Assembly (NCBI GenBank): GCA_900314925.1
Contig: OMXC01000011.1
Location: 1 to 64,000, forward strand
DNA: 64,000 nt
Direction: 5' to 3'
Source of the DNA: an uncultured Bacteroidales bacterium
GTDB lineage: Bacteria > Bacteroidota > Bacteroidia > Bacteroidales > P3
The notes under the pieces are model-generated. The model saw only the letters and a list, made by a program, of their open reading frames with translations. It was not told the origin of the DNA and did no database searches. Shown one piece after another: positions 16,439-24,992 of this stretch (position 1 is its first letter; each line of letters starts with the position of its first letter). A program made the position numbers and the translations under genes.

Positions 16439-17339
16439 CACCCTGATCACCATCCTCGGCCCCACCGCCACCGGCAAGACGGCCCTCGCCGCCGAGGTGG
16501 CATGGCGTCTGGGTGGCGAGGTCATCAGCGCCGACTCGCGGCAGGTGTTCCGCGGCATGGACCTCGGCACCGGCAAGGACCTTGCCGACTACGACATCCA
16601 CGGCACACACATCCCTTACCACGTCATCGACATCTGCTCCCCGCACGAGGAGTACAACGCCTACCGTTTCATGGGCGACTTCCGCGACGCCTTCGCCGAC
16701 ATCGTCGGCCGCGGGCGGCAGCCCATACTCTGCGGCGGCACGGGCCTCTACCTCGACGCCGTCATTCGCGGCTACCACCTGCCCGACGCACCCGTCGACC
16801 CGGCCTACCGCGCCACCCTCGAGCCCTACAGCGACGAGGAACTCACTGCCCGTCTGGCGTCATACATTCCGCTGCACAACCACACCGACACCGAGACCCG
16901 CGACCGCCTCGTGCGCGCCCTTGAGATACAGGAGTTCGCCCAGCGGCACCCCGACGCCTACATCCAGCTGCCGCCCATGGAGCACCGCGTCTACGGCGTC
17001 AGCCTCCCGCGACAGGCCGTCATCGACCGCATCGAGGCACGCCTCCGCCAGCGCCTCGCCGACGGCATGACCTCCGAGGTGCAGCGCCTCCTCGACGAGG
17101 GTGTACCCCCGGAGCGCCTGATGCGTTTCGGCCTCGAGTACCGCCACGTGACGCGCTACCTCCTCGGCCAGTGCTCGCTCGACGACATGTTCCGCGACCT
17201 CTTCACCGACATACGCCGCTTCGCCAAGCGGCAGATGACGTGGTTCCGCCGCATGGAGCGCTGCGGTGTGCCCATACGGTGGATCGACGGCAGCCTTCCC
17301 TTGGAGGAGAAGGCCGGAATAATTATCGCTTCCTTCTGA
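16431..17339 (+). CDS. miaA: tRNA dimethylallyltransferase
   Basis: Adds a dimethylallyl group to A37 of tRNAs reading UNN codons. The 302-residue protein has the P-loop GPTATGKT, the DSRQVFRGMDLGTGK motif with the catalytic aspartate, and GGTGLYLDAV. I chose the ATG at 16431, inside the end of the PorE-like gene, because the P-loop then falls at the expected distance from the N-terminus. The 3' end overlaps the convergent tadA by 17 bp. Confidence 0.94.
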   Translation: MSNTLITILGPTATGKTALAAEVAWRLGGEVISADSRQVFRGMDLGTGKDLADYDIHGTHIPYHVIDICSPHEEYNAYRFMGDFRDAFADIVGRGRQPILCGGTGLYLDAVIRGYHLPDAPVDPAYRATLEPYSDEELTARLASYIPLHNHTDTETRDRLVRALEIQEFAQRHPDAYIQLPPMEHRVYGVSLPRQAVIDRIEARLRQRLADGMTSEVQRLLDEGVPPERLMRFGLEYRHVTRYLLGQCSLDDMFRDLFTDIRRFAKRQMTWFRRMERCGVPIRWIDGSLPLEEKAGIIIASF

Positions 17340-17769
17340 AAAACTCCCTGACCAGGGCGCCGCATTCGTCGGCAAGCACGCCGCCCGTCACCTCGGTCTT
17401 GGGGTGCAGCACAGGGCCGCTGAGCAGCTTGTAGCCCCGTTTGGGGTCGGCGGCGCCGTACACTATGCGCCCCACCTGCGTCCAGCCTGCCGCCCCGGCG
17501 CACATGGGGCAGGGCTCCACGGTGACGTAGAGCGTGCACTCCTGCAGGTATTTGCCTCCCATATACTCGGCCGCCGCCGTGAAGGCCAGCATCTCGGCGT
17601 GCGCCGTGGCGTCGCCCAGACGCTCGGTCTGGTTGTGCGCGCGCGCTATCACCTTGCCGCCCGTCACCACCACGGCGCCTATGGGCACCTCGTCCTCCTC
17701 GGCGGCCATGCGCGCCTCGCGCAGCGCCTGCTGCATGTAGTATTCGTCCTCGTTGTCCAGTATGCCCAT
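17323..17769 (-). CDS. tadA: tRNA-specific adenosine deaminase
   Basis: Deaminates the wobble adenosine of tRNA-Arg(ACG) to inosine. The 148-residue zinc deaminase has HAE (in TAHAEM), with the catalytic glutamate, and PCPMC for zinc binding. The ATG at 17769 gives the normal start MGILDNEDEYYMQQAL. Overlaps the miaA 3' end; 7 bp separate it from the next gene upstream. Confidence 0.93.
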   Translation of the reverse strand: MGILDNEDEYYMQQALREARMAAEEDEVPIGAVVVTGGKVIARAHNQTERLGDATAHAEMLAFTAAAEYMGGKYLQECTLYVTVEPCPMCAGAAGWTQVGRIVYGAADPKRGYKLLSGPVLHPKTEVTGGVLADECGALVREFFRRKR

Positions 17770-17776
17770 CCCCGGT

Positions 17777-18520
17777 TCAGTCTTTGTTGAACAGCAGCGC
17801 CTGCCGTGGCTCCAGCCACGCCTCGGTGCGCAGCACCGTGAGCCGCCCGTGCCGCATGAAGCTCTCCTCCTTGGGCAGCAGCACACCCGGCGCCACCTCC
17901 ATGTACTCGTGCTCTATCTTCCACTCTATGTGGCTCTCTTCGCTGCGGCGGTACTCTGCCGTATCTATCTCGTCGGTCTCCATGATCACCGCCAGCAGCC
18001 CCGTGGGCTCGAACATGTAGTGGCGCGTGTAGTACCCCGGCCCCTCCACCGTCACCGTCTCCAGCTTGTGGTCCTTGGCCGTGGTGACGCCCTTGTAGCT
18101 TACCGTCAGCCCCTGCGACCGCCAGTTGTACAGCGGCCCGCGGAAGTCATAGGGCTGCACCCTCTCGTAGAAGATATAGTCTTTGTATTCCGTCCAGTAT
18201 TCCTGTTTGCGGTCGTAGATGCGGTAGCGGTCTTTGCCGTTGGTGCAGAAAGCTTCCTGCAGCGCGCCGTCCTGCCACACCTCCACCCTCATCATCAGCG
18301 GCGGCAGGAACCATCGCTTCATGACCACCGTGTCTGCCGAGCCAGGCGACGTGATGGTGGTCACCATCGTCAGCATGCTGTCCTGCGGCAGCCGGCCGTA
18401 GCCCAGCAGCTCCACGTAGCGGTCCACGATGGCCGCGGCCGTGTCCTTCTGCCCCGTGGCCGCCAGCGGCGCCAGCGCCAGCAGCGCCAGGCATATCGTC
18501 GTCATCCGTCTCTGTCTCAT
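17777..18520 (-). CDS. Exported protein, possibly LolA-like fold
   Basis: A 247-residue protein with a signal peptide (MTTICLALLALAPLAATGQ). The rest has beta-rich segments with alternating hydrophobic residues and aromatic pairs. It suggests the LolA/LolB-type half-barrel used to carry lipoproteins or lipids, but I see no decisive motif. Together with the following DUF4292 and TPR lipoproteins it forms a minus-strand envelope cluster. An upstream in-frame ATG at 18550 would bury the signal peptide and overlap the DUF4292 gene, so 18520 is preferred. Confidence 0.6.
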   Translation of the reverse strand: MRQRRMTTICLALLALAPLAATGQKDTAAAIVDRYVELLGYGRLPQDSMLTMVTTITSPGSADTVVMKRWFLPPLMMRVEVWQDGALQEAFCTNGKDRYRIYDRKQEYWTEYKDYIFYERVQPYDFRGPLYNWRSQGLTVSYKGVTTAKDHKLETVTVEGPGYYTRHYMFEPTGLLAVIMETDEIDTAEYRRSEESHIEWKIEHEYMEVAPGVLLPKEESFMRHGRLTVLRTEAWLEPRQALLFNKD

Positions 18521-18540
18521 ATCGTGTCGGTATTTTGTTT

Positions 18541-19044
18541 CTATTGCCATTTCCTGAACGGGAACGTCAGCCGCTCCACCTTGCGGCGGCCCGTGATGTA
18601 CACCTTGGCCTCGTAGCCCATGGCCGCCGCCAGGGCCTCTATCTGCTCCCCGGCGTCGTCGGCGGCCACCATGGCCTGCAGGTCGGCGTAGCTAAGGCGA
18701 CGCTTCGTGATGCGCTGCAGGTCGGCGTAGCTCCCAGCGAAGTAGCGGTCGGCCAGCGGCACGCTGAGCCACACCGAGTCTTGTGTGGCAAGGCCGCGGC
18801 CCAGCTCCACCAGCTTGGTGACGCTGAGCCATATCACGCTGTCCTCGGCCATGCGCACCTGCCCTGTGGCGCTGATGCCGTTCACCATGGCCGTGAACGT
18901 CGTCACCGTCAGCTCGCGCCGTGGCGCCTCCTGCGGCTTTGGCGCGCCCTCCGGTGCCGACGTCGACGCCTGCCGTGTGCTGCGGCATCCCGCCGCCAGC
19001 CCCACAGCCGCCACCAAAACCAGTATATATCTTAACCTCATCAA
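18541..19044 (-). CDS. DUF4292 family lipoprotein
   Basis: A 167-residue lipoprotein. Its signal peptide ends in the lipobox LAAGC. The DUF4292 core is recognisable in AEDSVIWLSVTKLVELGRG and TQDSVWLSVPLADRYFAG. DUF4292 proteins occur widely in Bacteroidota next to a TPR lipoprotein, as here. Their function is not established. The gap to the TPR gene is filled by 7-bp repeats. Confidence 0.82.
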   Translation of the reverse strand: MMRLRYILVLVAAVGLAAGCRSTRQASTSAPEGAPKPQEAPRRELTVTTFTAMVNGISATGQVRMAEDSVIWLSVTKLVELGRGLATQDSVWLSVPLADRYFAGSYADLQRITKRRLSYADLQAMVAADDAGEQIEALAAAMGYEAKVYITGRRKVERLTFPFRKWQ

Positions 19045-19048
19045 CCTA

Positions 19049-19089
19049 TATAACTAAAAACTAAAAACTCCTAACTCAAAACTAAAACC
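19049..19089 (-). repeat. 7-bp AGTTNNN repeats
   Basis: On the minus strand AGT recurs every 7 bp (AGTTTTG, AGTTAGG, AGTTTTT, AGTTTTT). It spans the junction between the TPR lipoprotein and DUF4292 genes and includes the TPR stop codon. Three of the units recur at 44199-44219 in another order. Confidence 0.75.
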
Positions 19090-20734
19090 CCTCCATTTCT
19101 TTCAGGTGCCGCTGCAGCGTCTCGCTCTTCGGGTCCAGCTTCACGGCCTTGCGCATGTAGGGCAGCCCTTCGGCGTCGCGTCCCAGCAGGTGCAGTATCC
19201 ACGCGTAGGTATCCAGGCTGTTGGCGTTGTCGGGCTCGGCCTCTATGGTGCGGCGGCTCATCGCCAGGGCCTTCTCCAGCTCTATGCCGCGTTCCGAGAG
19301 GTAGTAGGCGTAGTTGTTCAGCGTCCCCCACTCGTCGGGGCGCAGCTCCAGACAGCGGTCGAAGCAGCGCCAGGCGCGCTCGTAGTCGCCCGTGCGGTAG
19401 GCGGCCTCGGCCATCAGCCCGTAGGTCTCGGCCTCGAGGTAGCCATTCGCGAAGCCCCACTTCTCGGCCTTCTCCAGGTGCTGCAGGGCCTCGGCGTAGC
19501 GCTCGTGCTGCACAGCGTGCAGCGCCTGCAGGTAGTGCGGCAGCGTGTGCATCGGGAACAGACGCGCCGCGCGCGCCGCCAGCGCCGCCAGGTCGTCCTC
19601 GCGCCCCGGCACCTCGGTCAGGCAAATCAGCAGCCCCTCCCACACCTCGTAGCGGCTCGAGTCGTGCGACAGGCTCCTCTCGAGCCACCGCGCCGCCTCG
19701 CCGTACTTGCGCTGGCGCATCAGCACGTCGCCGTAGAGCAGCGCGTACTGCGCCGTGTCGTCGCAGTGAGCCATCACCGTGTCCAGCAGCCCGAAGGCAC
19801 GCGCGCTCTGCGTCCCGTAGAACTCCTCGGCCGTGTAGAACGACGTCAGCAGCTGCACCTTAGTCCGGCAGTCGAGCCTCTCGTTGGCGAAAGCCAGCGA
19901 CAGCTCCTGCGCCGCCTCGGCGGGCTTGCCGACGGCCTTCCAGTACTCCGCCAGCTGTATGTGTATGTATTCGTCCTCCGGGTCTGCTGCCAGCACCCGG
20001 TCGTAGTACTTCTTGGCCCGCGCATACTTCTTGCGCTTCATGTTGGCCTCGGCCAGCATGGCCTGGTAGCGCTTCTCCTGCGGCATCGCCTCCGCCAGCG
20101 CCTCCACCTCCTGCTCCGCCTTGTCGGCCTTGCCGGCGGCGGCCCACAGGCGCTGCTTCTGCAGCGAGATGGGCTCCGTCACCCCGATGCGCTTCTCCAC
20201 GCGGTCCAGCGCTCCCACGGCGCCCTCGATGTCGCCAGCCGTGATGTAGGCGTTGCTCAGCTCGTAGTGGTACTCCAGCTTGTCGGGCCACAGCTGCACG
20301 ATGCGCTCCCACGTGGCCACCAGCCCGCGCCCGTCGCCCTGCATCGTCTGCACCTCGGCCTGCTGCAGCAGGTACCACCGGTTGGTGTCGGCCAGCGCCA
20401 CCGCGCGCCCTATGCAGGCCCGCGCGCTGTCCGTCCAGCCGCGCTGCAGCAGCTGGCGGCTCATCTCGTACCACGCCGCTCCGCAGCGCGGCTCCTTGGC
20501 GGCAAGCGCCGCATAGGCCTCCAGGGCCTCCTCCTCGCGGCCGCTCATCTGCAGCGCCTTGGCATCGATCAGCGCCGCGTCCGTGCGCAGCGCCTCCTCG
20601 CCGACCTCGCGTATCGGCGCCCGGCGGTAGCGGCCGGCGGCATCGCCGTCGACAGCCGTCCGTTGCCCGCCGCAGCCCGCCAGCATCACGCACAGCGCCG
20701 CGTATAATATATATTTGTTCTTTTTCTTATTCAT
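19082..20734 (-). CDS. TPR-repeat lipoprotein
   Basis: A 550-residue lipoprotein with lipobox LAGC (MNKKKNKYILYAALCVMLAGC) followed by many tetratricopeptide repeats through to the C-terminus. Examples are EALEAYAALAAKEPRCGAAW and ARAKKYYDRVLAADPEDEY. It probably acts as a scaffold at the membrane. The pairing with DUF4292 is conserved in Bacteroidota. No enzyme motif is visible. Confidence 0.85.
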   Translation of the reverse strand: MNKKKNKYILYAALCVMLAGCGGQRTAVDGDAAGRYRRAPIREVGEEALRTDAALIDAKALQMSGREEEALEAYAALAAKEPRCGAAWYEMSRQLLQRGWTDSARACIGRAVALADTNRWYLLQQAEVQTMQGDGRGLVATWERIVQLWPDKLEYHYELSNAYITAGDIEGAVGALDRVEKRIGVTEPISLQKQRLWAAAGKADKAEQEVEALAEAMPQEKRYQAMLAEANMKRKKYARAKKYYDRVLAADPEDEYIHIQLAEYWKAVGKPAEAAQELSLAFANERLDCRTKVQLLTSFYTAEEFYGTQSARAFGLLDTVMAHCDDTAQYALLYGDVLMRQRKYGEAARWLERSLSHDSSRYEVWEGLLICLTEVPGREDDLAALAARAARLFPMHTLPHYLQALHAVQHERYAEALQHLEKAEKWGFANGYLEAETYGLMAEAAYRTGDYERAWRCFDRCLELRPDEWGTLNNYAYYLSERGIELEKALAMSRRTIEAEPDNANSLDTYAWILHLLGRDAEGLPYMRKAVKLDPKSETLQRHLKEMEGF

Positions 20735-20822
20735 ACCCTCAATAACGCCGCAACCCCCTTTTTATTGCCCCGCCGTCCAATAAAATAATCGCCGCCCCTG
20801 CTGCGCCCGCCGTCCATCGTCA

Positions 20823-20912
20823 TTTCGACAATACATCAACGATACTTCAACAATAGTTTTACGATAGCTATCGTTGAAATATCGTTGAAGTATCGTTGAA
20901 GTATCGTTGAAA
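20823..20912. repeat. Near-perfect palindrome of eight 11-bp units
   Basis: Four units on the right arm, TATCGTTGAAA, TATCGTTGAAG, TATCGTTGAAG and TATCGTTGAAA (20869-20912), face four diverged inverted units on the left arm (20823-20866). A 2-bp gap lies in the palindromic centre GATAGCTATC. The right arm is nearly uniform while the left is mutated. It lies in the gap of about 450 bp between the TPR lipoprotein and the T9SS cargo gene, which otherwise holds only the latter's promoter and leader. Confidence 0.88.
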
Positions 20913-21039
20913 TGAGCATTGATAGACGGCTGGAAAGTCATGCAATAAACCGTCTGGTTCGGGTACTAAACCTTCAGGACAGCCACCGGAGCGGAAGGCC
21001 TCGCGCCGGCGGCGGAAATCAAAAAAAAACATAAAATAG

Positions 21040-21069
21040 TTGGAGTATGAAAAAAAAGATTTATATTTG
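21040..21069 (+). promoter_or_regulatory. Promoter of the T9SS cargo gene
   Basis: TATATTTG at 21062-21069 followed by C is a full match to the -7 element. TTGG at 21040-21043, 18 nt upstream, is a weak -33. The leader is about 105 nt. Confidence 0.65.
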
Positions 21070-21180
21070 CAGTTGAATTGAAAACTGAAAAACCACCCAT
21101 GCGGCGTTGCAAAGGACAGAGTACGTGCGCATTGGGGCAAAAACAGAGAACGAAATATTAATCACCAAAAATCAAACAAC

Positions 21181-23937
21181 ATGAAAAAAACATTAATGGT
21201 TCTCGGTCTGGCCATGTTCGCCACGGCGGCATCCGCCCAGATCAATGGAGAAGTCCTTGTCGGCAACGACCAGGGTCTCCGCAAGTCCTTCACTCAGCGT
21301 GTGGAACAGCCCACCGTTGACTACAAGGCATCCATCTTTACCAAAAACCGCGGCAACAACGTGGGCGACACCCTCGAGCAAGGCTATTGGGATTTCAACA
21401 CCATGACCGGCATCACCTATGGCCAGAATGGTGTCATCGGTGCCAACGACAGTATCACCATCCAGGATCCCACCCAGAACTATGCATGGGTTAAAGTGCC
21501 TATCTATCAGCACAACGTCTCCGGTGACGCCGGTCTGTTGATGCGCATTACCGACACTGCTGCACTACGTGCTAACGCCACCACCTACACCAGCGCTATT
21601 GGTTTGACCATGAACACTATCATTAGTGTTCTGAATAATCGCTTGATGAAGCAGAACTTCATGTTCATCATGCCGAGCGCCACTGCCGCCCAGAGCGGTA
21701 TCCGCCACAACTGCTATGTCGGCTTCCCGGCCATCACCAACCCCAACCCCAACGCCAACTACGAGATTCGTCTCACCCAGTGCCTGATGAAGTTCTATGA
21801 CGGCAACTTCATAGACTTCAAGGTGGGCAATGAGTGGTATACCCGTGAGATCAACGTTGAAGGTGTCGATGCTGGGGCAAATGAATGGGCCCCCGTCCGC
21901 ATCGGCTATACCATGCCTATCGAGTTCGGCCAGCAGAGCACCCTTCAGATACGTATCCGTTTCTACAACGAATACATGCCCTCTAATGTCGATCCTACTA
22001 GTTTTACTTATGGCTACCTCTGGGGCTTCGACAATATCGCCATCGTCCGCAAATCCGGTGCTCACTGGTTTGCACAGAATGAAAACTATGTCGATGGCGG
22101 CTACGGCACCATCCCCGTGGGCATGAACATCCCGCTGGCTTGGTATGGCGATGTCTACAACGATGGTACCGAGACCATCAACGGCGCCACCGCCACTGTT
22201 TCCCACATCGCTCCCAACGGCACCAAGACCACCGTTACAAGCAAGGTTGCCGCCACCATGGAGCCCTCCGCTGTCATCAGCCACCGCCTCACCATCAACG
22301 AGCGCAGCTGGTACGACAGTGTCAACACCCCAGGCTTCTTTGGCTGGTCGCGCAACTACAACGACACCACCAACTCGATAACCCTCCCGAACACTTACAC
22401 CCGTCGCGGTCTCCCCACTACGCAAGTCGGTCTCAACCGCATCACTGTCACCGGTGTCGCCGGCAGCGGCTACGACACCCTTAAGTTCGACACCATCGGC
22501 TACAATGTGGTCGACAACAGCGGTGGTCAGGGCACCAACCTCATCGAAGGTTACCGTCTGGCTCACGACAACGGCATCATCATGTCTGGTTCGAGCTATC
22601 AGTTTGGTCACTCAGATGCCACCCATGTGACCGACGTCAGCCCGTACTATAACCAGGCTGGCTACCAGGTTATTGCCCGCTACACCACTCCCGACGAGAT
22701 CCCCACTGACCCCGTTACCGGTGAGCCTTGGGTTATCCGTGGTATCGAGATTGTTCCCCGTACCGATACTACCGCTTCCGCTATAATCGGCTCCGTCATC
22801 CAGCCCCTTATCTACGCCTGCTCCTTTACAGACTCCAGCGACGGCCATCAGTACTACGGTTGGAGATACAAAGGCAGTGATTTCACTGGCCTTGGCGACG
22901 ATTACACCTACACCGTGACCGCCAACGACATCAACACCACCCTTAACAACAACGGTACCGGCGTCATCGCCCCTGGTGAGAACTACAACGCTATCAACGT
23001 CAAATACTTTGCACAGCCTGAACTGCTCCCCAACACCGCCTACTACATCGGTTACCGTCTGGCTCAGACTGGCTACTTCGCTGTTGCCCGCCACCTCTAT
23101 GGCTACACCGATGCTGCCGGCGACGTGGTCCGTTACAACAACGATCCTGAACTCGCTCCCTACTACCGTCAGTTCACCCCGCTGAGCAACGATGTTTTGG
23201 TCGAAGACCTCTCCGTCGTCTTTGCCGGCGGCGGTCGTAATCCCTACTGGCCCATGATCCGTATGATTGTCGGTCCGCGTGAGGAGGCCGCTCAGGTTTC
23301 CATCAATGGCGTATGCTCCGACACCGACACCAACTTCGTCGTTGCCGCCTATGTCGATGGTCGTTTGACCGAGATCTGCGACGCTTCCATCGAGCCTTAC
23401 GAGGGTAGCGACGCCACTGTCTATGTCTTACCCACTGGCGACAGCAGCAGCCTGCACCCCGGCATCATCGACGCCATCATCATCGACGGTCAGAGAATCG
23501 CTGTCACCGACGAGGATAACTTCGAGACCGAAGACTACATCATCACCGAGAGCCCTTACAATGTCACCAACAACGGTAACGTCCTTCTCCCCCGTTCTTA
23601 CTACATCGTGACCTTCACCCAGGTTGGCGATGACCACACAGTTAGCGCCGAGGGTCATCCTTATCCCTTCAACCTCGGTATCGAGGGCGAGGCCGTCAAC
23701 GTCTCTCTCGGTCTGAAACCCAACCCCGCCACCAACAGCGTGACCCTGAACATGCGTGGTGTTGAGGGTATGGTCAACTGCAGCATCATCGACATGAGCG
23801 GCCGCGTTGTCTACAACCGTACCATCAATGCCGAGAACGCTCAGACCATCGACCTGAGCAATGTCGCCGCCGGCGCCTACTTCGTCCGCGTCACCAACGA
23901 CAGCTTCAGCAAGGTTGAGAAACTCATCGTCCGCTAA
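21181..23937 (+). CDS. Secreted protein with T9SS type A sorting domain
   Basis: A 918-residue exported protein. The signal peptide (MKKTLMVLGLAMFATAASAQ) is followed by a long beta-rich Asn/Thr/Tyr-rich region with no enzyme motif that I recognise. The C-terminal 80 residues are a type A sorting domain: LGLKPNPATNSVTLNM, SIIDMSGRVVYNRTI, then GAYFVRVTNDSFSKVEKLIVR-type strands. It is therefore sent across the outer membrane by T9SS and probably attached to the surface. A single-gene unit with its own promoter and terminator. Confidence 0.88.
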   Translation: MKKTLMVLGLAMFATAASAQINGEVLVGNDQGLRKSFTQRVEQPTVDYKASIFTKNRGNNVGDTLEQGYWDFNTMTGITYGQNGVIGANDSITIQDPTQNYAWVKVPIYQHNVSGDAGLLMRITDTAALRANATTYTSAIGLTMNTIISVLNNRLMKQNFMFIMPSATAAQSGIRHNCYVGFPAITNPNPNANYEIRLTQCLMKFYDGNFIDFKVGNEWYTREINVEGVDAGANEWAPVRIGYTMPIEFGQQSTLQIRIRFYNEYMPSNVDPTSFTYGYLWGFDNIAIVRKSGAHWFAQNENYVDGGYGTIPVGMNIPLAWYGDVYNDGTETINGATATVSHIAPNGTKTTVTSKVAATMEPSAVISHRLTINERSWYDSVNTPGFFGWSRNYNDTTNSITLPNTYTRRGLPTTQVGLNRITVTGVAGSGYDTLKFDTIGYNVVDNSGGQGTNLIEGYRLAHDNGIIMSGSSYQFGHSDATHVTDVSPYYNQAGYQVIARYTTPDEIPTDPVTGEPWVIRGIEIVPRTDTTASAIIGSVIQPLIYACSFTDSSDGHQYYGWRYKGSDFTGLGDDYTYTVTANDINTTLNNNGTGVIAPGENYNAINVKYFAQPELLPNTAYYIGYRLAQTGYFAVARHLYGYTDAAGDVVRYNNDPELAPYYRQFTPLSNDVLVEDLSVVFAGGGRNPYWPMIRMIVGPREEAAQVSINGVCSDTDTNFVVAAYVDGRLTEICDASIEPYEGSDATVYVLPTGDSSSLHPGIIDAIIIDGQRIAVTDEDNFETEDYIITESPYNVTNNGNVLLPRSYYIVTFTQVGDDHTVSAEGHPYPFNLGIEGEAVNVSLGLKPNPATNSVTLNMRGVEGMVNCSIIDMSGRVVYNRTINAENAQTIDLSNVAAGAYFVRVTNDSFSKVEKLIVR

Positions 23938-23956
23938 CCCTTAGTGACACGATAAC

Positions 23957-23994
23957 AAAAAAAAGAACTCCCCCGACGGGGAGTTCTTTTTTTT
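23957..23994 (+). terminator. Strong intrinsic terminator
   Basis: A perfect GAACTCCCC/GGGGAGTTC stem with a 4-nt loop, flanked by runs of A and T. Ends the T9SS cargo gene. The symmetric runs could also allow it to work on the opposite strand. Confidence 0.92.
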
Positions 23995-24021
23995 GTGTTG
24001 TTTAGCGGAGGGAAAAGAAAA

Positions 24022-24124
24022 GGAGTTAAGAAGTTAAGAAGTTAAGAAGTTAAGAAGTTAAGACAATACCGCGTCCTGCACATTTGTCTTAACTCCTTAA
24101 CTCCTTAACTTCTTAACTCCTTAA
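24022..24124. repeat. 8-bp GTTAAGAA repeats facing TTAACTCC repeats
   Basis: Left arm: about 4.8 copies of GTTAAGAA (24025-24062). Right arm: TTAACTCC, TTAACTCC, TTAACTTC and TTAACTCC (about 24089-24124). GACAA/TTGTC closes a 17-nt loop. The arms can pair over about 40 bp. It lies between convergent genes, reaching almost to the yicC stop. Confidence 0.85.
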
Positions 24125-24128
24125 TCCA

Positions 24129-24989
24129 TCACAGCACATTGCCCAGCTGCTCCTTGATCTTCTCCAGCTCGTCCTTCATGGCCACCACGATGCGCTGTAT
24201 CTCCACGTGGTTGGCCTTGCTGCCCGTGGTGTTGATCTCGCGCCCCATCTCCTGGGCCACGAAGCCGAGCTTCTTGCCGCACGACGGCTCGGTTGCCATG
24301 GTATGGCGGAAGTAGTCTATGTGTTTTTGAAGGCGCACCTTCTCCTCCGTGATGTCGAGCTTCTCGAGGTAGTAGATGAGCTCCTGCTCAAAGCGGTTCT
24401 GGTCCACCTCCTTGACGGCGGCGTCGGCCATGTAGCGGCGTATGCGCTCCTTGGCGGTCTCTATGCGCTCCGCCTCGTAGGGCGGTATCTGTCCGAGGAG
24501 CTCCTCGATGAGGTCCACGTGGCGGTGGAAGTCGTGCTCCAGCACGTCGCCCTCGTGCTTGCGGAACTGGTCGGTGAGCTCCACGGCGCGCCGTATGTCG
24601 GCCTCGAGGACCGTCCACCGGGTGTCGTCGAGCTCCCGGTCGGCGTCGCTGTTCCAGATGTCGTTGCTCGCGGCCAGCGTGGCCAGTAGGTGACCTGTGT
24701 CGGCTCCGAGGGTCGCCGCCACCCGCTGCAGGGCGGTGTAGCGCGAGGCAAGGAGCCCTTCGTTGAGCACGGCCTCGCTGCTGCCGCTCTCCTCGGTCAT
24801 GGTGAACTCCACCTTGCCGCGCTCCAGCGGCGCCAGCAGCGCCCGTATGTCGAGCTCGCGGCTGCGGTAGGCGGCAGGCAGCTTGACGATGAGGTCGAGC
24901 TGCTTGCTGTTGAGGGTCTTTATCTCGATGTTCAGTTTCTTGTCGCCAAGGGTGCTCTGCACTTTGGCGTATCCAGTCATTGATTTCAT
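24129..24989 (-). CDS. yicC: YicC/YloC family endoribonuclease
   Basis: A 286-residue full-length YicC protein, a family reported to act as endoribonucleases. N-terminal signature MKSMTGYAK, and C-terminal signature of the DUF1732 part: EMGREINTTGSKANHVEIQ, followed by a coiled helix. It is separated from apbE by 3 bp, so they probably share a transcript. The usual partner guanylate kinase is not adjacent. Confidence 0.93.
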   Translation of the reverse strand: MKSMTGYAKVQSTLGDKKLNIEIKTLNSKQLDLIVKLPAAYRSRELDIRALLAPLERGKVEFTMTEESGSSEAVLNEGLLASRYTALQRVAATLGADTGHLLATLAASNDIWNSDADRELDDTRWTVLEADIRRAVELTDQFRKHEGDVLEHDFHRHVDLIEELLGQIPPYEAERIETAKERIRRYMADAAVKEVDQNRFEQELIYYLEKLDITEEKVRLQKHIDYFRHTMATEPSCGKKLGFVAQEMGREINTTGSKANHVEIQRIVVAMKDELEKIKEQLGNVL

Positions 24990-24992
24990 GGG

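Noticed and set aside
17777-18550. Start at 18550 for the exported LolA-like protein
   Set aside because: It would overlap the DUF4292 gene and place ten hydrophilic residues before the signal peptide.
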